Part shown: in pieces, positions 6,694 through 13,131 of the stretch
Layout: each line of letters opens with the position of its first letter
Position numbering within the stretch: the stretch's first letter is position 1
NCBI GenBank assembly: GCA_027056525.1
Contig: JALUKO010000102.1
Location: 1 to 13,532 of the forward strand
From: Helicobacteraceae bacterium
GTDB lineage: Bacteria > Campylobacterota > Campylobacteria > Campylobacterales > Sulfurimonadaceae
Direction of reading: 5' to 3'
Length of the DNA stretch: 13,532 nt
Position numbers and translations under genes: made by a program
Notes under the pieces: model-generated
What the model was told of the DNA's origin: nothing
Databases searched by the model: none
Seen by the model: only the letters and a program-made list of their open reading frames with translations

Positions 6694-7443
6694 TTATTTA
6701 CTTACAGGGATACATTTTCCAATACTTTTTTTGGCACACTTTGTGCCATCTATCCATATCGCACCTTCCAACCTTACCCTATCAAGAAGAGCATCGTCAA
6801 ATTTTGCATCTTTGAGGTTCGCCCATCGAAGATCTGTTCCTTGAAGATTTGCTTGTGTAAAATCTGCTTTATGAAGATTGGAGCTTTTTAAACATGCACC
6901 TTGAAGTTTTGCCTTAAAAAATGTTACAGATTTTAGTGAAGCTTTCCAGAAGTTCGTTCCTCTTAAATCTGCTCTTGTATAATTTGAATCATCTAAGTTT
7001 TGTTGAGAAAGATTCTTACCTTTGAGGTCAATATATTTTTTTATAATTTTCTTCTTCACTTTATAGATAAATCTGCAAAATCCTATGCTGTTTTTTCTGC
7101 AATACAGACCATTCACCCATAAGGCACCACCCAGTTTTGCTCCATCAAATATGGTAAGTGCAATGTCCGCATTTTTCAAATCCGCACCACGCAGATCGGC
7201 ATTGCTTAGATTTGCACATTGGAGTTGGGCTTGTGAGAGATTGGCTTCTGAAAGGTTGGCATATTGCAGTTGTGCGTTTGTCAGGTCGGCATTATAAAGA
7301 TCAGCTTTTTTTAAATGTGATCTAGGAGCGATTTTATAACCATTTACGATCGTAAGGCAAAAGCAAGAAACAGGACAGAGAAATAAACATATAATAAATC
7401 TTAACAAAATAAGCACCTTTGTTTTGTAAAGACCTGAAGCCAT
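6694..7443 (-). CDS. Exported pentapeptide-repeat protein with duplicated Trp-Cys-Cys cap
   Basis: A pentapeptide-repeat protein of up to 249 residues; function unknown. The hydrophobic segment LILLRFIICLFLCPVSCFC (11-29) looks like a signal peptide or membrane anchor. Two blocks of A(D/N)LXX repeats follow, at about 43-105 and 138-226, which should each form a right-handed four-sided beta-helix. A lysine-rich linker (about 128-136) joins them. Each block ends in the same module, G-A-x-W then six residues to Cys and eight more to Cys: 106-123 (Trp109, Cys115, Cys123) and 227-244 (Trp230, Cys236, Cys244). The ATG at 7443 has no good ribosome binding site; TTG at 7407 has AAAGGTG six bases upstream and would still keep the hydrophobic segment, so it may be the true start. 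The gene is convergent with rny. Confidence 0.85.
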   Translation of the reverse strand: MASGLYKTKVLILLRFIICLFLCPVSCFCLTIVNGYKIAPRSHLKKADLYNADLTNAQLQYANLSEANLSQAQLQCANLSNADLRGADLKNADIALTIFDGAKLGGALWVNGLYCRKNSIGFCRFIYKVKKKIIKKYIDLKGKNLSQQNLDDSNYTRADLRGTNFWKASLKSVTFFKAKLQGACLKSSNLHKADFTQANLQGTDLRWANLKDAKFDDALLDRVRLEGAIWIDGTKCAKKSIGKCIPVSK

Positions 7444-7520
7444 AGATATGAGTCAGGAGATCTTTAAATTATGTTGTAAACATATAAAAGTTTCCTTTTG
7501 TGATATAAAAAATTACACAT

Positions 7521-7529
7521 ATAATAGCA
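7521..7529 (-). promoter_or_regulatory. Candidate extended -10 for the pentapeptide gene
   Basis: TGCTATTAT reads on the minus strand (7529-7521), matching an extended -10. It lies about 80 bases before the ATG at 7443 and about 115 before the alternative TTG at 7407, so the leader would be unusually long for this window. No -35 is evident. The rest of the 7444-7623 gap is AT-rich, with nothing else I can assign. Confidence 0.3.
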
Positions 7530-7601
7530 TCTTTTTTGTGATGAAAATGTCGAATAGATCAAGAAAAGTTATATTGCAATATGCTAAGAATATAAGTTTT
7601 G

Positions 7602-7627
7602 CTAATTAAAGTTATCTTTTTAATTAG
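7602..7627 (-). repeat. AT-only inverted repeat at the 3' end of the cation efflux gene
   Basis: CTAATTAAA (7602-7610) and TTTAATTAG (7619-7627) are perfect 9-bp complementary arms around an 8-base loop, overlapping the stop codon of the efflux gene. There is almost no GC and no clean T run after it on the minus strand, so it is at best a weak terminator. Confidence 0.3.
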
Positions 7628-8517
7628 TAAACATCTTCAGCAGTATTTATATCAGAGTCATCGTACGGATCCATATGAATAAGAATATGAACTTTTTTAT
7701 CAGGAAAAAGTTTCCGTATCTTTGCCTCAACCCTGTCTGCAATCAGGTGGGCATCATAAAGGGAAATACTGACATTAAATACTGCATGTACTGAGATGAA
7801 GATATGTGAACCCGATTCTCGTGTTTTAAGATCATGGTATGTAGTAATGACCGGTTCACTTTTGATTACCTCTATGATCTTATCGATCTCTTCTTGTTCA
7901 AGAGCTGCATCTAGAAGCATTAAAACACCCTCTTTGATAATTGGATACGCAGAATAGATCATATAAATAGCGATACCCATACCCAAAATAGGGTCAATGA
8001 GTTGTTCTCCCGTCATTGAAATAAGTGCAAGTGCCATAAGTACGGCACCGTTTGAGAAGAGGTCTGTTTTATAGTGAAGAGCATCTGCTTTAATGACCAT
8101 ATTTTTTGTTTTTTTGGCTACATAGTTTAAAAAGGTCACTAAGAATGCTGTAATAATAAAAGAAGCTACCATAACCCCGATACTTTCACTCATATGGAGC
8201 ATCTCTCTGTTATGTGCGATCTTTGCTATGGCTTCATAAAAAATAAAAAGAGCAGAGAGAGATATGACTGTGCCTTCTATGACGGCGGCAAGAGGCTCGA
8301 TTTTACTTCTTCCAAAATGAAATTTGTCATCAGGATCTTTTTCTGCATTAGCGAGTGCAAAATAGTTAAAAAGTGAAACAGTAAGATCTAAGAGTGAATC
8401 AATTGCAGAAGCAAGCACGGCAATGGAGCCACTCATGATACCGACAGTCATCTTCATCAGTACTAAAATACCTGCAACAGAGGTGGAAACAACAGTTGCT
8501 TTTTTTTCTAAACGCAT
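7624..8517 (-). CDS. Cation diffusion facilitator (FieF-like) metal efflux transporter
   Basis: CDF proteins are inner-membrane dimers that export divalent metals (Fe, Zn, Mn, Co) in exchange for protons. The 297-residue protein has about six hydrophobic segments, then a cytoplasmic metal-sensing domain from about residue 205. The transport site is readable: Asp40 and Asp44 in AIDSLLD, and His148 and Asp152 in HYKTD. This D-D/H-D set is that of FieF. FHFGRSKIEPL (67-77) is the family loop, and HILIHMDPYD (277-286) matches the C-terminal 'HIHvDP' element. Which metal is carried cannot be decided. The frame is open upstream to 8733, but that part overlaps cmoB. The start MRLEKK at 8517 has GAGGA seven bases upstream and fits the family N-terminus. 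Confidence 0.93.
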   Translation of the reverse strand: MRLEKKATVVSTSVAGILVLMKMTVGIMSGSIAVLASAIDSLLDLTVSLFNYFALANAEKDPDDKFHFGRSKIEPLAAVIEGTVISLSALFIFYEAIAKIAHNREMLHMSESIGVMVASFIITAFLVTFLNYVAKKTKNMVIKADALHYKTDLFSNGAVLMALALISMTGEQLIDPILGMGIAIYMIYSAYPIIKEGVLMLLDAALEQEEIDKIIEVIKSEPVITTYHDLKTRESGSHIFISVHAVFNVSISLYDAHLIADRVEAKIRKLFPDKKVHILIHMDPYDDSDINTAEDVY

Positions 8518-8547
8518 AAAATAATCCTCAGAGTTTTTTAGGGTACA

Positions 8548-8555
8548 ATTATAAT
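8548..8555. promoter_or_regulatory. Overlapping divergent -10 boxes (efflux gene / cmoB)
   Basis: The palindrome ATTATAAT contains TATAAT on the minus strand (8553-8548) and on the plus strand (8550-8555). The minus copy gives the efflux gene a leader of about 24 bases. The plus copy gives cmoB a leader of about 20 bases to the ATG at 8582. If both are used, polymerase binding would be mutually exclusive. Confidence 0.5.
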
Positions 8556-8581
8556 AAAATTTAGATAGCATAGTGATTAAA

Positions 8582-9478
8582 ATGGATATATATAGTATAA
8601 AAGAACAACGAAAAAAATGGATGACGTGGAAAAATATAGCTCCACTTCGAGAAGTGTTGGACTCACTTGAAGATATTTCATGTGAAATAACACTTGGTGA
8701 TACCGTGAAGATCAGTTCCCAAGAAGTAGACACACAAAAGATCTATGATGCAGCAAAACAGATGATGCCATGGAGAAAAGGCCCTTTTGAAGTATGTGGT
8801 ACATTTATAGACAGTGAGTGGAAGAGCAATATAAAATATAACCTTTTAAAAAAACATTTTCATTTAAAAGATAAGCGAGTTGCCGATATAGGTTGTAACA
8901 ACGGGTATTATATGTTTCGTATGCTTGAAGATGAGCCGAAGTTGCTTGTTGGGTTTGATCCGTCTCCTTTGTATAAGACACAGTTTGATTTTATAAACCA
9001 TTTTATCAAAAGTGAGATTGTGTATGAACTGCTTGGTGTAGAGCATTTAGAGTTTTATGATGAAAAATTTGACACCATCTTTTGTTTGGGTGTGTTGTAT
9101 CACAGAAGTGATCCTGTGGCGATGCTGAAGTCGCTTTACAAAGGCCTTGATAAAAAAGGGGAGGTGATACTTGATACATTCTATATAGATGGTGATGATG
9201 AGATCTGCTTATGTCCTCAGTCATCTTACTCCAAGATACCAAATATATATTTTGTGCCAACGATCAAATCTTTAAAAAACTGGTGTATGAGAGCCGGGTT
9301 TGATGATTTTGAAGTGCTAGAGACCTCCAAGACAGATGCGGGTGAGCAAAGAAAAACAGAGTGGATAGAGGGACAATCTCTTGAAGACTTTTTGGATCCT
9401 GCAGATCCTTCCAAAACGGTTGAAGGCTATCCTGCACCACAAAGAGTCTATGTTAAACTATGTAAGGATAAAAAATGA
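8582..9478 (+). CDS. cmoB: tRNA U34 carboxymethyltransferase CmoB
   Basis: CmoB transfers a carboxymethyl group from carboxy-S-adenosylmethionine (made by CmoA) to 5-hydroxyuridine at tRNA position 34, giving cmo5U and widening wobble decoding. At 298 residues it is close to the length I recall for the C. jejuni form and shorter than E. coli CmoB. Signatures are WRKGPF (64-69), the cofactor-binding DIGCNNGYYMF (102-112), FCLGVLYHRSDP (167-178), YSKIPNIYFVP (216-226) and EQRKTEWIEGQSLEDFLDP (255-273). These closely match my memory of Cj0976. An in-frame GTG at 8573 would add three residues. ATG at 8582 is preferred, although neither has a clear ribosome binding site. Its stop overlaps the next gene by 4 bases. 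CmoA is not in the window. Confidence 0.95.
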   Translation: MDIYSIKEQRKKWMTWKNIAPLREVLDSLEDISCEITLGDTVKISSQEVDTQKIYDAAKQMMPWRKGPFEVCGTFIDSEWKSNIKYNLLKKHFHLKDKRVADIGCNNGYYMFRMLEDEPKLLVGFDPSPLYKTQFDFINHFIKSEIVYELLGVEHLEFYDEKFDTIFCLGVLYHRSDPVAMLKSLYKGLDKKGEVILDTFYIDGDDEICLCPQSSYSKIPNIYFVPTIKSLKNWCMRAGFDDFEVLETSKTDAGEQRKTEWIEGQSLEDFLDPADPSKTVEGYPAPQRVYVKLCKDKK

Positions 9479-9951
9479 ATGAGAATGAAGTAAAAGATGA
9501 TGAACTGGAACTCAATGATTATAGAAGTGAAAAAGATGAGGTAATTTTAAAAACACACGAAAGAATCAATCGGGAGTTGAGTGGTGAGATTCAAAAAATG
9601 GAAGTTGGTTATGTTGAGTTAGAGCTCAGAACAGTTCCTGAAATGCTTGCAGATGATCAAGGTCTCATTCATGGTGGATTTATTTTCAGTGCAGCTGATT
9701 ATGCGGCTATGGCAGCAGTGAATGAAAGAAATGTTGTTTTAGTTGCCTGTGATTCTCAGTTCCTTTCTCCTGTGAAGCTGGGTGATATTGTGAGTGTTGT
9801 CGCAAAAGTTCGTCATAAAGAGGGAAGAAAAAGAAATGTGCATGTAACAGCACATGTGTTGGATATAAAAGTGTTCGATGGCGAGTTTAAAACTGTAGTA
9901 ACTGACAGGCATGTACTGAAACTCCATCTCCTTGATGAGGAAGAGGAGTAG
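9475..9951 (+). CDS. Hotdog-fold protein, Cj0977/HP0420-like (putative acyl-CoA thioesterase)
   Basis: A 158-residue protein with an acidic, poorly conserved-looking N-terminus (1-25) and one hotdog domain. The core helix segment GLIHGGFIFSAADYAAMAA (63-81, His66) is typical of PaaI/FlK-type hotdogs, and DSQFLSPVKLGDIVSVVAKV fits the following strands. It starts inside the cmoB stop (ATGA), with AAGGA six bases upstream, so the two are co-translated. I recall the same pair as Cj0976-Cj0977 in C. jejuni and HP0419-HP0420 in H. pylori; Cj0977 is reported as a sigma-28-dependent, flagella-linked virulence factor with a hotdog structure. No sigma-28 promoter was recognised inside the cmoB 3' end here. 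The true ligand is unknown; an acyl-CoA or acyl-ACP is the family expectation. Confidence 0.85.
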   Translation: MNENEVKDDELELNDYRSEKDEVILKTHERINRELSGEIQKMEVGYVELELRTVPEMLADDQGLIHGGFIFSAADYAAMAAVNERNVVLVACDSQFLSPVKLGDIVSVVAKVRHKEGRKRNVHVTAHVLDIKVFDGEFKTVVTDRHVLKLHLLDEEEE

Positions 9952-9962
9952 ATTGTATCGTG

Positions 9963-9981
9963 TGTAGATGTTTAATCTACA
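9963..9981. repeat. Small hairpin between convergent genes
   Basis: TGTAGAT (9963-9969) and ATCTACA (9975-9981) form a 7-bp stem with a 5-base loop. It spans the stop codon of the minus-strand lipoprotein and lies 11 bases after the hotdog gene. Neither strand has a T run after it, so it may be a weak bidirectional end or chance. Confidence 0.3.
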
Positions 9982-10880
9982 AAATAAAACTCTGATGGAC
10001 AGATTGCTTCTACCCCTTGTGTCATATTGAGGTTAAGTTCATCGGGCACATTGATATTGACACTGCCATCTTCTAAAAACTTATATACAGCATCATTTAT
10101 CAGTAATATACCGGAAGTGAAAATGCCATCTTGAGGAACTAATGGTTCTTGGGTTTGTATATCTATGTAGTTATCAATACAGCTTTGAAGATATATCTCT
10201 ATTTCTCCGCTTATACTGAGACTCTTATCTAAGAAGTATTGTGTGACATGAAAGTTGTGAAATGTTATAGGATGCTCAAACATAGAATCGTCAACAAATT
10301 CTAAAATAGAGTTAAGTCCGTTAAAAGTGATAGTTGATGTCAGTTTGGCATAATCAAAAACCATTGAAATCTCAGAATAAAAATAGTATTTCATAGTCCC
10401 TTTTGTAACGGTGATTTTATTCTCAGAAGTATCCACAAGAAGTTGACTTCCCTTTAAGTGCCCAAAACTTCTGTTGGTTCCATTGACAAATATGCCATCA
10501 AGTGTTTCACACTCTGAGTAAGTATTTGTCACATTGAAATCTTTGGAGAGCGTTATCCATCCATCAATTTGCACGCTTCCACTTACGGGACATTCCCTCG
10601 TAACACTGTAGAGGATATGACTGGCATTGACATCTTCTGTAATAAAAGGTGTGAAATTGACAGATTCGTTTGATAGTTCGACCGTAGAGAGGGCTTGTGT
10701 CAATGCAGAGGTTAAAGTACTAAGCTCAAGGGAGTTTATGGTACCAAGCGTACGAGATGCCACTTCTGCAGTCATAGGTGTCAGAGTCGTTTCTTCATTA
10801 GTTGTATCGGAGTACTTGTTACAGCCTACTACAAATAACAGAAGAAAAACACTCGTTGTAAGTGATATAACCAGCTTCAT
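9972..10880 (-). CDS. Putative lipoprotein of unknown function (paralogue B of a tandem pair)
   Basis: A 302-residue predicted lipoprotein. The signal peptide has Lys2, a hydrophobic run to residue 18, and a lipobox VVGC with Cys20. The mature part is Ser/Thr- and Asn-rich and reads as mostly beta strands. I do not recognise the family. Besides the lipidated Cys20 there are four cysteines (97, 124, 234, 294), each matched in the upstream neighbour. Shared blocks are CPVSGSVQI near 97, CETLDGIFVNGTN from 124, SCIDNYIDIQT (233-243), EPLVPQDGIFTSG (245-257), LLINDAVYKFLEDGSVN (259-275) and TQGVEAICP (287-295). The even number suggests two disulfides, as expected outside the cytoplasm. ATG at 10880 is preceded by GAGGGA. 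It lies 40 bases after its paralogue, probably in one transcript. Confidence 0.8.
   Translation of the reverse strand: MKLVISLTTSVFLLLFVVGCNKYSDTTNEETTLTPMTAEVASRTLGTINSLELSTLTSALTQALSTVELSNESVNFTPFITEDVNASHILYSVTRECPVSGSVQIDGWITLSKDFNVTNTYSECETLDGIFVNGTNRSFGHLKGSQLLVDTSENKITVTKGTMKYYFYSEISMVFDYAKLTSTITFNGLNSILEFVDDSMFEHPITFHNFHVTQYFLDKSLSISGEIEIYLQSCIDNYIDIQTQEPLVPQDGIFTSGILLINDAVYKFLEDGSVNINVPDELNLNMTQGVEAICPSEFYFVD
10083..10196. repeat. Conserved DNA block of the tandem lipoprotein genes, copy 1
   Basis: By eye this 114-base block differs at 10 positions from 11032-11145, about 91% identity with no gaps. It lies inside the conserved C-terminal coding part of paralogue B. Identity falls sharply after it. 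Confidence 0.8.
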
Positions 10881-10920
10881 AATATCCCATCCCTCTTATA
10901 GAATTTCAATTATCTTACTT

Positions 10921-11808
10921 TTAATAGAACTCGTAATAAAACTCAAATGGACAGATAGCTTCCACACCTTGTATGGTGTTAAAGTTATATCCATAAGCAT
11001 CAACATTAACACTGCCATCATCTAAAAAATCATATACAGCATCATTTATCAGTAGTGTACCGGAAGTGAAAATACCATTTTGAGGAACCAATGGTTCTTC
11101 TGTTTGTATATATATGTAGCTATCGATACAGCTTTCTAAGAATATACTGATTTCACCATCTATACTCATAGTATTGTCAACCCAGTTTTGTGTCACGTTG
11201 AGATCATAGAAGTCAATATAGTATTGAGCTTGAAAACCTTCATAGTTTTCTATAAGTGAATTTTCCCCATTTAAAGTGATCTTCGCTTTTTTTAAATTGT
11301 AATCAAAAAGCATCTTGATATCTGATGTCAGTACAAAGTCCGTGTCACCTTTTGTTACAGTAAGGTTGTTTGCGCTTGTATTAACATCAAGAATATAATT
11401 CTTAAAAACCCCATTACTGAGGTTAGTACCATTGACAATAAATCCCGGTAACGTTTCGCAATTGTTGTATTGGTTGAAGACACTAAATGTTGTAGCGCTT
11501 ACAGAACCTTCTATATCTACAGAACCACTGATAGGACATGGTTTTGTGCTTATATAAGGCAGTTCAGTATCGGGGGCTGATGCAGTGATTTGTTGTGATT
11601 TGACCTGATTAAGATCAGATAACGGATTGGCAAGAGTTGAAGTTAAGCCTGAAAAACCCAGTGAGTTAATAATCTTAAGTGCACTGGAAGCTTGTTCTTG
11701 TGTCATAGGTGTTGAATCAGGCTTATCCACTTTTGTATCAGAGCTATCGTTACAGCCTGATACAAACAATACTAACGCAGCTGTAACAAGTGATGTGAGG
11801 AGTTTCAT
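10921..11808 (-). CDS. Putative lipoprotein of unknown function (paralogue A of a tandem pair)
   Basis: A 295-residue predicted lipoprotein, first gene of the tandem pair. Signal peptide residues 1-18 lead to the lipobox VSGC with Cys19. The mature N-terminus is Asp/Ser-rich, followed by PMTQEQASSALKIINSLGFSGL (34-55), which parallels PMTAEVASRTLGTINSLELSTL in paralogue B. Four further cysteines (91, 117, 227, 286) fall at matching places, and the blocks CPISGSVDI, CETLPGFIVNGTN, SCIDSYIYIQTEEPLVPQ, GIFTSGTLLINDAVY and QGVEAICP are shared. Predicted as an all-beta exported domain; no catalytic motif was recognised. ATG at 11808 has AAGGGA six bases upstream and a TATAAT box at 11852-11847, the likely promoter for both copies. 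It could be an outer-membrane or periplasmic surface protein; function is not inferable. Confidence 0.8.
   Translation of the reverse strand: MKLLTSLVTAALVLFVSGCNDSSDTKVDKPDSTPMTQEQASSALKIINSLGFSGLTSTLANPLSDLNQVKSQQITASAPDTELPYISTKPCPISGSVDIEGSVSATTFSVFNQYNNCETLPGFIVNGTNLSNGVFKNYILDVNTSANNLTVTKGDTDFVLTSDIKMLFDYNLKKAKITLNGENSLIENYEGFQAQYYIDFYDLNVTQNWVDNTMSIDGEISIFLESCIDSYIYIQTEEPLVPQNGIFTSGTLLINDAVYDFLDDGSVNVDAYGYNFNTIQGVEAICPFEFYYEFY
11032..11145. repeat. Conserved DNA block of the tandem lipoprotein genes, copy 2
   Basis: This is the partner of 10083-10196 at an offset of 949 bases, with 10 substitutions in 114 bases and no gaps. It starts with 23 identical bases. The local near-identity contrasts with more diverged flanks. 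Confidence 0.8.
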
Positions 11809-11846
11809 GACTTATCCCTTCTTTTGTTAAATTTTGATTATTACAT

Positions 11847-11852
11847 ATTATA
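11847..11852 (-). promoter_or_regulatory. -10 box for the tandem lipoprotein genes
   Basis: TATAAT reads on the minus strand (11852-11847) and predicts a leader of about 32 bases with AAGGGA before the ATG at 11808. The 40-base spacer between the two paralogues has only a weak TATAAG, so this promoter may serve both. Confidence 0.45.
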
Positions 11853-11903
11853 GCCATAAAATCATAAAAGTGGAACAAAAGATAAGTTTTTTTATTATAA
11901 AAT

Positions 11904-12500
11904 TTATTTATAGGCAATAAGTAAAAAAACTTTAAAGTTTTTGTGTGGCTTCTTGATGGTGTTGACATGTTTGAATGAGATATCTTTAAAGCCCACTTTT
12001 GAAACAATGCTGTAAAGCTCTTGTGCATCAAATCCAAAGTGATGAACACCTTTGTTGTCTGAATGGAACGATCCATCTTCACTCTCAAGATCAGCTATGG
12101 CAAGAAAACCATCGTTTTTAATATTAGCATAAATAGTTTCAAAAAACTGTTCTGTATCTTGCACATGATGCAGTGTCATTGAGCTGATAACACCATCAAA
12201 TTTTTGCTCGATAGGCTTTTGTAAAATATTTTGGTGAAAAGTCTTTATCTGCAATGTATCTGTATTTTTCTCCCGAAGTTTCTCAAGCATAGTTGCAGAG
12301 GTATCGACACCATAAACCTGTTGTACTTTTTTTGCTATCTCAAATCCAAGCAGACCCGTGCCGACACCAAAATCAAGTATCTCCATCTCTTTGTCGAGCT
12401 GTATGTTCTTTTCTATGGCATCTGCAATTTTTTTGGCACCCCTAACTCTGACATCAGCTGTATCCCAATTCTGGGCTTTTTGTTTAAAATGATCTTTCAT
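11904..12500 (-). CDS. Class I SAM-dependent methyltransferase (small molecule type)
   Basis: A 198-residue cytoplasmic methyltransferase of the UbiE/Methyltransf_11 type. The N-terminal HFKQKAQNWD (4-13) is common in this group. The SAM-binding motif I is ILDFGVGTGLLG (41-52), the acidic residue that holds the ribose is Asp66 in YGVD, and MTLHHV (108-113) is the usual motif after strand 4. ADLESEDGSFH (136-146) and VHHFGFDAQELYSIVSKVGF complete the fold. The substrate is unknown. The frame extends five codons further to a TTG at 12515, but ATG at 12500 overlaps the hydrolase stop by 4 bases (ATGA), the classic coupled start. No signal peptide. The partner hydrolase suggests a shared small-molecule process, unproven. 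Confidence 0.9.
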   Translation of the reverse strand: MKDHFKQKAQNWDTADVRVRGAKKIADAIEKNIQLDKEMEILDFGVGTGLLGFEIAKKVQQVYGVDTSATMLEKLREKNTDTLQIKTFHQNILQKPIEQKFDGVISSMTLHHVQDTEQFFETIYANIKNDGFLAIADLESEDGSFHSDNKGVHHFGFDAQELYSIVSKVGFKDISFKHVNTIKKPHKNFKVFLLIAYK

Positions 12501-13090
12501 AATTGAGTGATCCAATAGTCTGCATATTGTTGTTCCTGTTTGATTGTCGTTGTACCGCCATGACCGGGGTAGATTGTTTTATCATAGGGGAGTTTTTTGA
12601 ATCGCTCGAGCGACTCTTTCATGTCTTGGGGACTGGAATAGGGAAAGTCTGTTCTGCCGATGGAGCGTTCAAAAATAAAGTCGCCACTGAACATCGCATC
12701 ACCTATCTCTATAGTAGAGCATCCCGGGCAATGGCCGGGAAAATGACGAAACTTGACTTTAACTCCCTCAAAATCAAACTCTTCATCAGGTTTTACTTCC
12801 ACATCAGGAACTGAGGGTGGCAGTGAAGGCATCCAAGAGCTTTTGCCTAAGAGCATCACATCACCTTGGGGTGTATAGAGCTTGATACTCAGCTTTTTTT
12901 GCAACTCTGCATTGGACCATACATGATCAAAATGACCATGTGTATTTAAAATGGCGACAGGGTTCGTGACATTTTGCATGACCCATTCTGTCGCACCTAC
13001 ACCCGGGTCTATGATAAACTCTTTTCCCTCAATACTTACTATATAGCAGTTCGTTTGGTACTCGCCCATCGCTTTTACTTTTATCTGCAT
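12497..13090 (-). CDS. Metallo-beta-lactamase-fold hydrolase (glyoxalase II-like)
   Basis: A 197-residue single-domain MBL-fold enzyme of the YcbL/glyoxalase II-like group, predicted to hydrolyse thioesters or related esters with a two-metal centre. The metal site is complete: THGHFDH (50-56; His51, His53, Asp55, His56), His120 in FPGHCPGC, Asp137 in FSGDFIF and His177 in YPGHGG. GRTDFP (145-150) is typical of YcbL-like proteins. It lacks the extra C-terminal domain of true glyoxalase II. The Cys121-Pro-Gly-Cys124 pair right after His120 is unusual; the common form is GHTPGS. ATG at 13090 has AAGAGA six bases upstream and a TATAAT box at 13118-13113. It is followed by the overlapping methyltransferase gene. 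Substrate unknown. Confidence 0.92.
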   Translation of the reverse strand: MQIKVKAMGEYQTNCYIVSIEGKEFIIDPGVGATEWVMQNVTNPVAILNTHGHFDHVWSNAELQKKLSIKLYTPQGDVMLLGKSSWMPSLPPSVPDVEVKPDEEFDFEGVKVKFRHFPGHCPGCSTIEIGDAMFSGDFIFERSIGRTDFPYSSPQDMKESLERFKKLPYDKTIYPGHGGTTTIKQEQQYADYWITQL

Positions 13091-13112
13091 GATTTATCTC
13101 TTTTTTAGTGTG

Positions 13113-13118
13113 ATTATA
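13113..13118 (-). promoter_or_regulatory. -10 box for the hydrolase-methyltransferase operon
   Basis: TGATATAAT on the minus strand places TATAAT at 13118-13113, giving a leader of about 16 bases before the ATG at 13090. The spacer to the divergent gene at 13132 is only 41 bases. On the plus strand TATATC (13115-13120) overlaps this box. Confidence 0.45.
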
Positions 13119-13131
13119 TCATGATACGCGT

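Noticed and set aside
7448..7606. Plus-strand open frame of about 52 codons in the largest gap
   Set aside because: No ribosome binding site, odd composition (Lys/Ile/Asn/Cys from AT-rich DNA) and no recognisable motif.
8518..8733. Seventy-two-residue N-terminal extension of the cation efflux protein
   Set aside because: It overlaps the cmoB coding start and does not look like a CDF N-terminus; MRLEKK at 8517 has a good ribosome binding site.
11809..11903. Possible terminator or small RNA downstream of the methyltransferase
   Set aside because: Only A/T runs, with no GC-containing stem; nothing beyond the lipoprotein promoter could be supported.
12501..12515. TTG-initiated five-residue extension of the methyltransferase
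   Set aside because: ATG at 12500 forms a standard ATGA overlap and precedes the conserved N-terminus.
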